DNA from: Neoroseomonas oryzicola
GTDB lineage: Bacteria; Pseudomonadota; Alphaproteobacteria; Acetobacterales; Acetobacteraceae
Assembly: GCF_012163135.1 (NCBI RefSeq)
Contig: NZ_JAAVUP010000004.1
Span: 434,001 to 498,000 of the forward strand
Direction: 5' to 3'
Length of the DNA stretch: 64,000 nt
The position numbers and the translations under genes were made by a program. Position 1 is the stretch's first letter; every line of letters starts with the position of its first letter. This document shows positions 16,144 through 26,026 of this stretch, in pieces. The notes beneath the pieces are model-generated. The model did no database searches. It was given only the letters and a program-made list of their open reading frames with translations, and had not been told where the DNA came from.

Positions 16144-17067
16144 ATGGACCTCCGCCAGCTCAGGACCTTCCGCGAGATCGCCGAGGCTGGCTCCTTGAGC
16201 CGCGCCGCCGACCGGCTGCGCATCGCCCAACCGGCGCTCTCCCGCCAGATCCGCCTGCTCGAGGCCGAGGCCGGCCTGCCCCTCTTCACCCGCCATGGCC
16301 GCGGCATGGCGCTGACCGAGGCGGGCCGGGAACTCCTCGCCCGCGTCGCCGGGCCGATGCGGCAGCTGGAACGCGCGGTGGTCGAGGTCCGGGCCCTGGC
16401 CGGCACCATCGCCGGCCAGGTCGCGCTCGGCATGATGCCGACGGTCGCGGCCGTGCTGGCCGGGCCGCTCGCCCGGCGGGTCGCGGAACGGCATCCGGAG
16501 GTCTCGCTGCGCGTGGTGGAAGGCTACACCGGCCACCTGATCGAATGGCTCCAGCGCGGCGCCACCGACGCGACGCTGCTCTACGGCCCAGCCACGGATT
16601 TCCATCTGCGGGCCCGCGACCTCTTCGTGGAGGGGCTGGTCCTCGCCGGCCCCGCCGGCAGCGGCCTGTCGCCCGACCAGCCGGTCACGCTGGCCGCCGC
16701 CGCCCGCCTGCCGCTGGTGCTGCCGAGCCGCCCCCACGGCCTGCGCGCCATCGTCGAGGGCGCGGCCGCCCGCGCCCGCGTCCCCCTCAACCTGCGGCAC
16801 GAGGCGGATTCCTTCCTGGTCCTGAAGGACCTGGTCGTTTGCGGCCTGGGCTTCGCCATCCTGCCCCGTTCCTCGATCCGGCGGGAGGAGGCGGAAGGCC
16901 GCATGCTCGTCGCGCCGTTGGTCCGCCCGGCGATCCGCCGCCAGGTGGTCCTCGCCCAGCCCCCCGACCGCGCGCCGGGCCGGGCGACCCAGGCGGTGCT
17001 CGACCTGCTGGTCGAGGAGGTCGCGGCCCGCGCCGGTGAGGGGGATTGGCAGACGTTGCGCGGCTGA
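16144..17067 (+). CDS. LysR-family transcriptional regulator of the TPP/acyl-CoA operon
   Basis: The 307-residue protein begins DLRQLRTFREIAEAGSLSRA, a classic LysR start, with the helix-turn-helix to residue about 60 and an effector domain from about 90. ATG 16144 is preferred to ATG 16132, which would put the start inside the inverted repeat 16110-16133. It is transcribed away from the five-gene operon and is therefore its likely regulator. In the effector domain, MMPTVAAVLAGPLARRVAER is standard; no unusual residue was noted. Confidence 0.9.
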   Translation: MDLRQLRTFREIAEAGSLSRAADRLRIAQPALSRQIRLLEAEAGLPLFTRHGRGMALTEAGRELLARVAGPMRQLERAVVEVRALAGTIAGQVALGMMPTVAAVLAGPLARRVAERHPEVSLRVVEGYTGHLIEWLQRGATDATLLYGPATDFHLRARDLFVEGLVLAGPAGSGLSPDQPVTLAAAARLPLVLPSRPHGLRAIVEGAAARARVPLNLRHEADSFLVLKDLVVCGLGFAILPRSSIRREEAEGRMLVAPLVRPAIRRQVVLAQPPDRAPGRATQAVLDLLVEEVAARAGEGDWQTLRG

Positions 17068-17109
17068 GATCCTTGCCCGCCGCGATGGCGGCATGATAAG
17101 AAATCTACC

Positions 17110-17436
17110 ATGGGTAGAATTCTGCTGGCGATGTTTGCGCTGTCTATCGCGGTGCCCGCCGCCGCGCAGATGCAGACCGTCGTCGTCCCGGCCGGCCCGG
17201 GCGTGGTCATCGCCCCGCGCGGCCAGGCTGCCCCGCGCCCGAGCATCGCCCCGGCCACCCGCGCCCAGCGTCGCATCGTCACCGCCGAGCCCGCCGACAC
17301 CCTCTCCGCGCCGACCGCCGCCGTGGCCGTCGCGCTGGTCGGCGCGGCCGCGCTCGCGGTCGCCCTGGGCGGCACCGGCGGGAGCAGCGGCAGCGGAGGC
17401 GGCTCGGCGACCGGGGCGACGACGCGGACGCGCTGA
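17110..17436 (+). CDS. Small exported Gly/Ala-rich protein
   Basis: The 108-residue protein has a signal peptide (GRILLAMFALSIAVPAAAQ, cut near AAA-Q). A short Pro/Arg-rich part follows, then a hydrophobic stretch around residues 66-88 (APTAAVAVALVGAAALAVAL), and a Gly/Ser tail (GGTGGSSGSGGGS). It is probably in the periplasm or anchored in the inner membrane. No family is recognised. It stands between the LysR gene and a dehydrogenase gene on the same strand. Confidence 0.55.
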   Translation: MGRILLAMFALSIAVPAAAQMQTVVVPAGPGVVIAPRGQAAPRPSIAPATRAQRRIVTAEPADTLSAPTAAVAVALVGAAALAVALGGTGGSSGSGGGSATGATTRTR

Positions 17437-17515
17437 GGCATCGCCCCGGCCCCTTGCGCCGCGGCGTCCCGGGGGTCACGGTCGCGCCCGAATCCGGTTC
17501 GGGAGATCCTCATCC

Positions 17516-18484
17516 ATGTTGCCGCCGCGCGATCAGCTCACCCTCTGCTTCGCCCATGTCGCCTATCGCTTCGCGGACCGCTTCGCGCTGCGGAACACCG
17601 GCATCCGCTTCATCGAGGTGCGCTCGCGCGAGGAGCTCGACGCCAAGGTCGCCGAGGCCGATGTGCTGGTCTGCTCGGGCATGTGGCGCAACGACCTGCC
17701 GCAGATCGCGCCGAAGCTGAAATTCGTGCAGTCGGCCTCCGCCGGCACCGACCAGTATGACCGGGAGGTGCTGAAGAAGGCCGGGATCCGGCTCGCCAGC
17801 GGCCAGGGCATCAACGCCAATGCGGTGTCCGAGCACGCGATCGCGCTGATGCTCGCCCTGCTGCGCCGCATCCCCGAGGCGCGCGACAACCAGGCGAAGC
17901 ATGTCTGGCGCGGCATGATGGGCGATTTCAGCAAGCGCGAGGACGAGGCCGGCGGGAAGACCGCGGTCGTGGTGGGCCTGGGCCGCATCGGCGGGCGCAT
18001 CACGCGGCTGTGCAAGGCGCTCGGCATGACGGTGGTCGGCGTGCGCCGCGACGTGTCGGGCGGCGCCGAAGGCGCGGACGAGGTGCATTCCTTCCGCGAC
18101 CTCAAGCCGCTGCTGCCGCGTGCGGATTTCCTGATCCTCGCCTGCCCGCTGACCGACGAGACGCGCGGGCTGATTGATGCCGAGGCCATCGCCCTGCTGA
18201 AGCCGACGGCGCAGGTCATCAACGTCGCGCGCGGGCGCGTGGTGGATGAAGCCGCGATCAGCGCCGCGCTCGCCGCGCACAGGATCAAGGGCGCGGCCCT
18301 CGACGTGACGGCCGACGAACCGCTGCCGGCGACCAGCCCGCTGTGGGACATGCCGCACGTCCTGATCACGCCGCATACCGGCGGCGAGACCCATATGTAC
18401 GAGGACAACGTCCTCGACTTCATGATGGAGAACATCGCCCGCCTGCAGCGCGGCGAGGCGACCCTCGTGAACCAGATCGTCTGA
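17516..18484 (+). CDS. D-2-hydroxyacid dehydrogenase (NAD-binding)
   Basis: The 322-residue protein has the two-domain D-2-hydroxyacid dehydrogenase layout. The NAD site is TAVVVGLGRIGGRITRLCKA around residue 145. The catalytic triad is visible as arginine in NVARGRVVDE, glutamate in DVTADEPLP and histidine in VLITPHTGGE. It would reduce a 2-oxoacid or oxidise a D-2-hydroxyacid in the cytoplasm. ATG 17516 matches the family start; the frame extends upstream to 17036 without homology. The M20 peptidase gene follows 13 bases after the stop, so the two are likely co-transcribed. Confidence 0.9.
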   Translation: MLPPRDQLTLCFAHVAYRFADRFALRNTGIRFIEVRSREELDAKVAEADVLVCSGMWRNDLPQIAPKLKFVQSASAGTDQYDREVLKKAGIRLASGQGINANAVSEHAIALMLALLRRIPEARDNQAKHVWRGMMGDFSKREDEAGGKTAVVVGLGRIGGRITRLCKALGMTVVGVRRDVSGGAEGADEVHSFRDLKPLLPRADFLILACPLTDETRGLIDAEAIALLKPTAQVINVARGRVVDEAAISAALAAHRIKGAALDVTADEPLPATSPLWDMPHVLITPHTGGETHMYEDNVLDFMMENIARLQRGEATLVNQIV

Positions 18485-18497
18485 GGAGCGCGAGACC

Positions 18498-19886
18498 ATG
18501 GCCACGCGCGACGGTGCCCTTTCCCGCGCCGCTTCCTTCTTCGACGGCGGCGGCTTCAAGTCGCTGCTCTCGGATCTCGTCGCCATCCCTTCCACCGCGC
18601 AGGAGGAAGGGCGGGAGGCGGATCTCGACCGCTACCTCAACGGCGCCATCGGGCCCTGGCTGGAACGGCTCGGCTTCACGGTGCAGGTGCGGCCCAATCC
18701 CCGCGCCGGCTTCGGACCGATCCTGACGGCCGCGCGCATCGAGGATCCGGCGCGTCCCACCGTCCTGCTCTACGGGCATGGCGACACCGTGCGCGGCCTC
18801 GAGGACCAGTGGCGCCAGGGCCTCGAGCCCTGGAAGCTGATCGAGGAAGGTGATCGCTGGTACGGCCGCGGCACCGCGGACAACAAGGGCCAGCACGCGC
18901 TGAACATCGCCGCGCTGGAAGCGGTGATCGCGGAACGCGCCGGCAATCTCGGCTTCAACGTGAAGATCGTGCTCGAGATGGCCGAGGAGCGCGGCTCCAC
19001 CGGCCTGCGCGACTTCGTCGCCGCGAACGCCGAGGAACTGAAGGCGGACGTGCTGATCGCCTCGGACGGACCGCGCGTCGAGCCCGGCATCCCGACCATC
19101 GCCACCGGCACGCGCGGCACCTTCCACTTCGACCTGGTGCTGAAGCTGCGCCCCGGCGGGGTGCATTCGGGCCATTGGGGCGGGCTGACGCGCGACCCGG
19201 CGATCCTGCTCGCGCACGCGCTGACCACCATGATGGACCGCAACGGCAAGGTGCTGGTGCGCGGCATCCTGCCGCCGGCGCTCTCCAATTCCGTGCGGGC
19301 GGTGCTGGACGGCTGCCCGGTCGGCGGCGGCGACGGCGCGGCGACGATCGACGCGGGCTGGGGCGAGCCGGGCCTCTCGGCCGCCGAGAAGATCTACGGC
19401 TGGAACAGCCTGATCGTGCTGGCGATGATCTCCGGCCGGCCGGAGAACCCGGTGAATGCCGTGGCACCCGAGGCGCGGGCCCACATGCAGATCCGCTACA
19501 CGGTCGACAGCGACCCCGCGACCTTCGGCAAGGCGATCCGCGAACACCTCGACGCCAACGGCTTCCAGGACATCGCGGTGGAGAATGCGGGGCTGCGCAT
19601 GCCGGCCTCCCGCACCGATCCCGACCACCCCTGGGTGCGCTGGGCGCAGGCCTCGATGCAGGCCTCGCTGGGGAAGAAGGTCCAGATCATCCCGAATTCC
19701 TCGGGCGGCCTGCCGGGCGACGTCTTCGTCGACCACCTCCATGTGCCGCTGGTCTGGGTCCCGCACTCCTACAACGGCTGCAAGCAGCACGGCCCGGACG
19801 AGCATTTCCTGATCGCCCCGGCCCGGGAGGGCATCCTGGCCTTCGCCGGAATGTGGTGGGACCTGGGCGAACCCGGCACACCCTGA
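18498..19886 (+). CDS. M20 family metallopeptidase
   Basis: The 462-residue protein shows the M20 dinuclear-zinc layout: VLLYGHGDTVRGLEDQW near residue 94, YGRGTADNKGQHALN near 119, EMAEERGSTGL near 160, ASDGPR near 190 and a late CKQHGPDEHFL. A dimerisation domain lies in the middle. These enzymes cleave dipeptides or remove acyl or carbamoyl groups from amino acids. It is tandem with the hydroxyacid dehydrogenase. An ATG with GAGGAGCG upstream (about 18483) supports the start. Substrate not predictable. Confidence 0.9.
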   Translation: MATRDGALSRAASFFDGGGFKSLLSDLVAIPSTAQEEGREADLDRYLNGAIGPWLERLGFTVQVRPNPRAGFGPILTAARIEDPARPTVLLYGHGDTVRGLEDQWRQGLEPWKLIEEGDRWYGRGTADNKGQHALNIAALEAVIAERAGNLGFNVKIVLEMAEERGSTGLRDFVAANAEELKADVLIASDGPRVEPGIPTIATGTRGTFHFDLVLKLRPGGVHSGHWGGLTRDPAILLAHALTTMMDRNGKVLVRGILPPALSNSVRAVLDGCPVGGGDGAATIDAGWGEPGLSAAEKIYGWNSLIVLAMISGRPENPVNAVAPEARAHMQIRYTVDSDPATFGKAIREHLDANGFQDIAVENAGLRMPASRTDPDHPWVRWAQASMQASLGKKVQIIPNSSGGLPGDVFVDHLHVPLVWVPHSYNGCKQHGPDEHFLIAPAREGILAFAGMWWDLGEPGTP

Positions 19887-19949
19887 CCACGATCGGGTTA
19901 CGCTTCCTCACCCTGTCAAGCGGCCTGCGCAATGCGGCCGTTACAGGGG

Positions 19950-19983
19950 GGCGGCATCTTGCCCTCAGCGGCGAGATGCCGCC
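19950..19983 (+). promoter_or_regulatory. Leader hairpin before the EF-hand gene
   Basis: GGCGGCATCT (19950-19959) and AGATGCCGCC (19974-19983) are a perfect 10-bp inverted repeat with a 14-base loop, ending just before AGAGGA (19988-19993) and ATG 20002. A second small stem, CGGCC/GGCCG, lies at 19921-19940. The position suits control of translation or an operator. Confidence 0.5.
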
Positions 19984-20001
19984 TCACAGAGGACGCACAC
20001 C

Positions 20002-20658
20002 ATGCGGAAAACGACGATCGCGGCGCTGACCGCGGCCCTGATGGCCGGGACCGCCGGCCTGGCGCTGGCCCAGCCGGGCCCGGGCGGCCCCCCGCCGGGC
20101 GGCCCCGGCATGGGCATGATGGGCCCCGGCATGGGCCCCGGCATGGGCCCCGGCATGGGCCCCGGCTACCACCACCACGGCCCGCGCGGCGGCGATGGCT
20201 TCGCGATGGGCGAGGCCTTCGCCCGCGCCGACGCCAACAATGACGGCCGGGTGACGCGGGACGAGGCGATGGCCTGGGTCCAGGCCCGCTTCACCGAGAT
20301 CGACGCCAACAAGGACGGCGCCGTCACGGTCGAGGAGCTGCGCGCCTATTACGAAGCCCGCCGCCCCGAAGGCCGCCGCCAGCCGCCCGAGGCGATGCGC
20401 GAGCGCATGCAGCAGCGCAGCCTGGTGATGTTCCGCTTCATCGACGCCAACCTCGATGGCCGGATCACCATGGAGGAGCTGCGCCCGATGGCCGAGGCCG
20501 CCTTCCGCGCCCTCGACGCCAATTCGGACGGCGCGCTGACGCGGGACGAGGTCCGCCGTCGCGGCCCCGGCCCGGATGGTCCCCGTGGCCCGCGCGGCCC
20601 CGGCCAGCCGCCCGCTGCCCCGGGCGCGGCGCCTGCGGCACCGGCCACCCCGCGCTGA
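20002..20658 (+). CDS. Exported EF-hand calcium-binding protein
   Basis: The 218-residue protein has a signal peptide (residues 1-23, ALA-Q), then a Gly/Pro/Met-rich stretch (about 25-60) coded by a 12-base tandem repeat, then HHH. Four canonical 12-residue EF-hand loops start at D77 (DANNDGRVTRDE), D101 (DANKDGAVTVEE), D148 (DANLDGRITMEE) and D172 (DANSDGALTRDE). The tail is Pro/Gly/Ala-rich. It should bind calcium in the periplasm. AGAGGA precedes the start, and a long leader hairpin lies just upstream. Physiological role unknown. Confidence 0.85.
   Translation: MRKTTIAALTAALMAGTAGLALAQPGPGGPPPGGPGMGMMGPGMGPGMGPGMGPGYHHHGPRGGDGFAMGEAFARADANNDGRVTRDEAMAWVQARFTEIDANKDGAVTVEELRAYYEARRPEGRRQPPEAMRERMQQRSLVMFRFIDANLDGRITMEELRPMAEAAFRALDANSDGALTRDEVRRRGPGPDGPRGPRGPGQPPAAPGAAPAAPATPR
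20128..20163 (+). repeat. 12-base in-frame tandem repeat in the EF-hand gene
   Basis: GGCATGGGCCCC is present three times in a row (20128-20139, 20140-20151, 20152-20163), with degenerate copies just upstream. It codes GMGP units in the linker after the signal peptide. The number of units could vary between strains without frameshift. Confidence 0.8.
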
Positions 20659-20668
20659 TCCGAAACGG

Positions 20669-20716
20669 ACGCCGCCGCGCACCCCGTGGCGGCGTTCCGC
20701 CGTCCGGCACCGGACG
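20669..20716 (+). terminator. Two GC hairpins after the EF-hand gene
   Basis: ACGCCGCC (20669-20676) pairs with GGCGGCGT (20688-20695), and CGTCCGG (20701-20707) pairs with CCGGACG (20710-20716). They lie 11 bases after the stop codon and before the convergent tRNA gene. There is no clear T-tract, so termination is only probable. Confidence 0.4.
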
Positions 20717-20767
20717 CGCAAGACCACCCCGCCGTTGCAGGATCCGTTCATCGATGTTCGGGAAGGA

Positions 20768-20842
20768 TGGTGGGCGCGACAGGGATTGAACCTGTGACCC
20801 TTCGCGTGTGAAGCGAATGCTCTCCCGCTGAGCTACGCGCCC
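20768..20842 (-). tRNA. tRNA-Val (CAC anticodon), CCA encoded
   Basis: On the minus strand the acceptor stem GGGCGCG (20842-20836) pairs with CGCGCCC (20778-20772), with discriminator A at 20771 and a genomic CCA at 20770-20768. The D arm reads GCTCAGCGGGAGAGC. The anticodon stem TTCGC/GCGAA encloses loop TTCACAC with anticodon CAC at 20810-20808. The T arm contains GGTTCAATCC. It reads the GUG valine codon. A strong promoter lies just upstream. Confidence 0.95.
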
Positions 20843-20856
20843 GACCAGGGAGCGCG

Positions 20857-20885
20857 GACATAGAAGCCGCGATCAGGGGTGTCAA
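20857..20885 (-). promoter_or_regulatory. Promoter of tRNA-Val
   Basis: On the minus strand, a perfect -35 TTGACA (20885-20880), a 17-base spacer and TATGTC (20862-20857) lie 15 bases before the tRNA 5' end. It is among the best sigma-70-type promoters found in the window. Confidence 0.75.
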
Positions 20886-20919
20886 GCGGGCGCCACTTGC
20901 CTCGGGATCGCGATACGCC

Positions 20920-21708
20920 ATGTTGTTCCGCATGCCCCGCCGCGCCGCTGCCGTCGCGCTTGCCTTCGCCGCCCTCGGTGCCGGGGCGCCGCGTGCCGAG
21001 CCGATCGAGGCGACCTACGCCCTGTCCCAGACCGGCATCACGGTCATGGATGTGCAGCTCAGCATCGACCTTTCCGACGACCGCTACCGCGTCGCCAGCC
21101 TGTCGCGCTCGCGCGGCATCGGCCGCTTCTTCCTGCCGCGGGAACAGCGGGCCGAGGCGGTCGGCGGCCTCGCCGGGCGGGACGTCCAGCCCTTCCGCTA
21201 CATGTCCGAGGGCGAATGGCGCGGTGGCCCGCGGCGGACCGTCCTCGAATACCTGGGCGGCGCCCCGCGCCTCGCGCTGCTCGAACCGACCGAGGATCCC
21301 GATCGGATTCCCGTCCCGCCGGAACAGCGCGACGGGACGATCGACACCCTCTCGGCCCTGGTGCGGCTGGCCCGCAACGCGAGTGCGACCGGGCGATGCG
21401 ACATGGCGGGCGCGGTCTTCGACGGGCGGCGGCGCGTCGAATGGAACTCCCGCACCATCGGCACCGGCGCGCCCCCGATCCCGGGCCTGACCGGGGAGGC
21501 GCTGCGCTGCCGGCTGGAAAGCCGCCTCGTCGCCGGCTTCCGGCGCGGGGACGATCCCGCCCAGGCCGGCCGACCGAGGGAGGCCGATGCCTGGATCGCG
21601 GTCCTGCGCGCCGGCGCCCCGCCGATGCCGCTCAGGGTGGAATTCCCCTCGACGATCCTCGGCGCGATGCGGCTCGACCTGGTGCGGCTCGGCCCGTCAG
21701 GGCCGTAG
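20920..21708 (+). CDS. DUF3108 domain exported protein
   Basis: The 262-residue protein has a signal peptide (residues about 1-26, PRA-EP) followed by EATYALSQTGITVMDVQLSI and a beta-rich body with RFFLPREQRAEAVGGLAGRD. This matches the DUF3108 family of periplasmic proteins. Later, VRLARNASATGRCDMAGAVF and a C-terminal ILGAMRLDLVRLGP also fit. ATG 20920 opens the frame. The last 12 bases overlap the 3' end of the convergent gph gene. Function unknown. Confidence 0.8.
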   Translation: MLFRMPRRAAAVALAFAALGAGAPRAEPIEATYALSQTGITVMDVQLSIDLSDDRYRVASLSRSRGIGRFFLPREQRAEAVGGLAGRDVQPFRYMSEGEWRGGPRRTVLEYLGGAPRLALLEPTEDPDRIPVPPEQRDGTIDTLSALVRLARNASATGRCDMAGAVFDGRRRVEWNSRTIGTGAPPIPGLTGEALRCRLESRLVAGFRRGDDPAQAGRPREADAWIAVLRAGAPPMPLRVEFPSTILGAMRLDLVRLGPSGP

Positions 21709-22344
21709 CGTCGCGACCAGGCCGGGCAGGTCGGCCGGGCGCGCGGCGATCGGCGCGCCATCGGCCATCGCGGCCGGCCCGTAGCCCCAGGCAACGAAGA
21801 TGCAGGGAATGCCGGCGCCGGCGGCGGCCATCACATCGTTGCGATGGTCGCCGACCATCACCGCCGTCTCCGGCACCCCGCCCGCCGCGGCGAGCGTCGC
21901 GCGCAGGTGGTCCGGGTGCGGCTTTCGCACGGGGAAGGAATCGCCCCCGCCGATCGCGGCGAAGCGCCCGCCGAGGCCGAGCGAGGCCAGCAATTCGCGC
22001 GCCGGCCCCTCCGGCTTGTTGGTGCAGACGGCAAGCCGCCAGCCCTCCGCCTCGAGCGCCGAGAGCACCTCGGCGATGCCCTCGAAGGGCGCGGTCAGCC
22101 GCGCGGAGCGGATGTCCTCGTCGGCCACCAGCTCGTCATGGCAGGCCTGGTCATAGGCCTGGCCGCGGCCGGCGAGGAAGCGTTCGGTCAGCACCTTCAC
22201 GCCGTCCCCGATCATCGCCTTCACCTCATCGAGGCTGTAGGGCGCGAGGCCGCGGCGGCCGATCACCCGGTTCACCGCCGCATGGATGTCGGGCGCGCTG
22301 TCGAGCAGCGTGCCGTCGAGGTCGAATACCACCACCTTTTTCAT
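21697..22344 (-). CDS. gph: Phosphoglycolate phosphatase
   Basis: The 215-residue HAD protein has motif I VVFDLDGTLLDSAPDIHAAV (nucleophile D8), motif II VCTNKPEGPARELL near residue 106, the motif III lysine in FPVRKPHPDHL near 140 and motif IV VMVGDHRNDVMAAAGAGIPC near 161. This is the Gph/PGP pattern, removing phosphate from 2-phosphoglycolate. It is divergent from glmU. Its 3' end overlaps the DUF3108 gene by 12 bases. Another small-metabolite phosphatase role cannot be excluded. Confidence 0.88.
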   Translation of the reverse strand: MKKVVVFDLDGTLLDSAPDIHAAVNRVIGRRGLAPYSLDEVKAMIGDGVKVLTERFLAGRGQAYDQACHDELVADEDIRSARLTAPFEGIAEVLSALEAEGWRLAVCTNKPEGPARELLASLGLGGRFAAIGGGDSFPVRKPHPDHLRATLAAAGGVPETAVMVGDHRNDVMAAAGAGIPCIFVAWGYGPAAMADGAPIAARPADLPGLVATLRP

Positions 22345-22551
22345 GCCATCCGCGTAGGACGGGCCGCGCCGGGCGGCAAGGCTTCACGACCGGGCAACCT
22401 CGACCGGCGAGCATGGCGGCCTGCGCGCGAGGGAATGGAGCATGGATCGGATGCGGCTGGCGGAGCCCGGAGGCGGATCGATACATCCCGCAAAGCATGT
22501 TGACGCGCGTCGCGCTGGACGCGGCGCGGCGCGGCGCGTTACCCGAACGGC

Positions 22552-23859
22552 ATGACCCACGCCGCCGTCATCCTCGCCGCCGGCCTCGGCACCCGCATGA
22601 GGTCCCCGCGCCCCAAGGTGATGCACCCCATCGCCGGGCGCCCGATGATCCGCCACCTGCTGCAATCGGTGGAGGCCCGCTTCGGCCGCGTCGTCGTGGT
22701 GGTCGGGCCCGACATGCCGGAACTCGAGGCCGCGGTCGCGCCGCATGCGGTCGCGGTGCAGCGCGAACGCCTCGGCACCGCGCACGCGGCCCTGCAGGCC
22801 GGCCCGCAGCTCGGCGGGCATGACGGCGACGTCGCCATCCTCTACGGCGACAATCCGCTGATCTCGGAAGCGACGCTCGCACGGCTGCAGGCGGCACGCT
22901 CCGAGGCCGACCTGGTGCTGCTCGCCATGCGTCCCGCCGATCCCGGCCGCTACGGGCGCGTCGTCACGCGCGCGGACGGCATGGTCGAACGCGTCGTCGA
23001 ATGGGCCGATGCGAGCGCCGACGAACGCGCCATCGGCCTGTGCAACGCCGGCGTGGTCTGCGCGCGGGGCCCGGACCTGTTCCGCTGGCTCGCCGCCGTG
23101 CGCAACGACAACGCCAAGGGCGAATACTACCTGACCGACGTGGTCGCGCTCGCCCGCGCCGAGGGCCGCAGCGTGCGCGCGGTGGAAGCCCCGGAGGCTG
23201 AGCTGCGCGGCATCAACAGCAAGGCCGAGCTCGCCGGCGCCGAGGCCGAGGTGCAGGCCGCCCTGCGCGCCGCAGCCCTCGATGCCGGGGTGACCATGAT
23301 CGCACCCGAGACCGTGTTCCTGTCCTGGGACACGCGCCTCGGTGCGGATACGGTGATTGAGCCCAACGTCTTCTTCGGCCCCGGCGTGACGGTCGAGGAG
23401 GGCGCGCTGATCCATTCCTTCAGCCACCTGACGCAATGCATCGTTCGCCGCCATGCCGAGATCGGCCCCTTCGCGCGGCTGCGCCCCGGCGCCGTGATTG
23501 AGCCGCGCGCGCATGTCGGGAACTTCGTCGAACTGAAGGCCACGACGCTGGGGGAGGGCGCGAAGGCGAACCATCTCAGCTACCTGGGCGATGCGACGAT
23601 CGGGGCGGGGGCGAACATCGGCGCCGGCACCATCACCTGCAACTACGACGGGGTGAAGAAGCACCGGACCGAGATCGGGGAAGGCGCCTTCATCGGCAGC
23701 GACACCTCGCTCGTCGCACCGGTGAAGGTGGGCGCGCGCGCGCTGATCGGCGCGGGCAGCGTCATCACCACCAACGTGCCGGACGATGCGCTCGCCATCG
23801 CGCGCGGCCGCCAGGCGGTCTTCGAGGGCCGCGGCTTCAAGGGCAAGAAGGGGAAGTAG
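22552..23859 (+). CDS. glmU: Bifunctional UDP-GlcNAc pyrophosphorylase / GlcN-1-P acetyltransferase
   Basis: The 435-residue protein has the uridyltransferase motif ILAAGLGTRMRSPRPKVMHP (residues about 7-26), a GERLGTAHA-like segment and YGDNPLIS near 103. The left-handed beta-helix acetyltransferase domain begins near residue 240 and includes FVELKATTLGEGAKANHLSY and IGAGANIGAGTITCNYDG. It makes UDP-GlcNAc for peptidoglycan and lipid A. Somewhat shorter than the E. coli enzyme. glmS follows after three bases, so both steps of the pathway are co-transcribed. Confidence 0.97.
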   Translation: MTHAAVILAAGLGTRMRSPRPKVMHPIAGRPMIRHLLQSVEARFGRVVVVVGPDMPELEAAVAPHAVAVQRERLGTAHAALQAGPQLGGHDGDVAILYGDNPLISEATLARLQAARSEADLVLLAMRPADPGRYGRVVTRADGMVERVVEWADASADERAIGLCNAGVVCARGPDLFRWLAAVRNDNAKGEYYLTDVVALARAEGRSVRAVEAPEAELRGINSKAELAGAEAEVQAALRAAALDAGVTMIAPETVFLSWDTRLGADTVIEPNVFFGPGVTVEEGALIHSFSHLTQCIVRRHAEIGPFARLRPGAVIEPRAHVGNFVELKATTLGEGAKANHLSYLGDATIGAGANIGAGTITCNYDGVKKHRTEIGEGAFIGSDTSLVAPVKVGARALIGAGSVITTNVPDDALAIARGRQAVFEGRGFKGKKGK

Positions 23860-23862
23860 GGC

Positions 23863-25686
<1,824 letters not shown>

Positions 25687-25690
25687 GCCG

Positions 25691-26008
25691 ATGGAGGTTC
25701 ACATCGCGCCCGGCCAGGCGCCCCGCCTAACGGCGGTCGAGGATCTCAAACGCTTCAGCGTCGTCGCCGCGGCCGATCCGGCGGCGCTTGCGGAGCTGTC
25801 ATTGGACGGCGTCCTGGCCTTCGAAGGCCAGGACCATGCCTGGGTTTCGGTCGACTGGCTGCTGGCGGCTTCCGGCCAGTCCGGCTCCGAGGCCTGGCGC
25901 GCCGGCTTCGATGCCATGCGCGCCTTCGCGGCGAAGCATGGCTGGACGCGCGACGACCCGCCCGCGATCCGCGGTCATGTCGTCTGGCAGGGCGCGCCGC
26001 CGTCCTGA
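25691..26008 (+). CDS. Small conserved-looking hypothetical protein after glmS
   Basis: The 105-residue soluble protein follows glmS by four bases and is probably in the same transcript. Visible features are VEDLKRFSVVAAADPAALAE, VSVDWLLAASGQSGSEAWR and a C-terminal IRGHVVWQGAPP. There is no signal peptide and no membrane segment. No family is recognised. Position suggests a link to amino-sugar synthesis, but that is only context. Confidence 0.6.
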   Translation: MEVHIAPGQAPRLTAVEDLKRFSVVAAADPAALAELSLDGVLAFEGQDHAWVSVDWLLAASGQSGSEAWRAGFDAMRAFAAKHGWTRDDPPAIRGHVVWQGAPPS

Positions 26009-26026
26009 GAACGGCGGCGCCGGGGG

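Noticed and set aside
22500-22530. TTGACG as -35 box of glmU
   Set aside because: No acceptable -10 box is found at 16-18 bases; the following sequence is all G and C.
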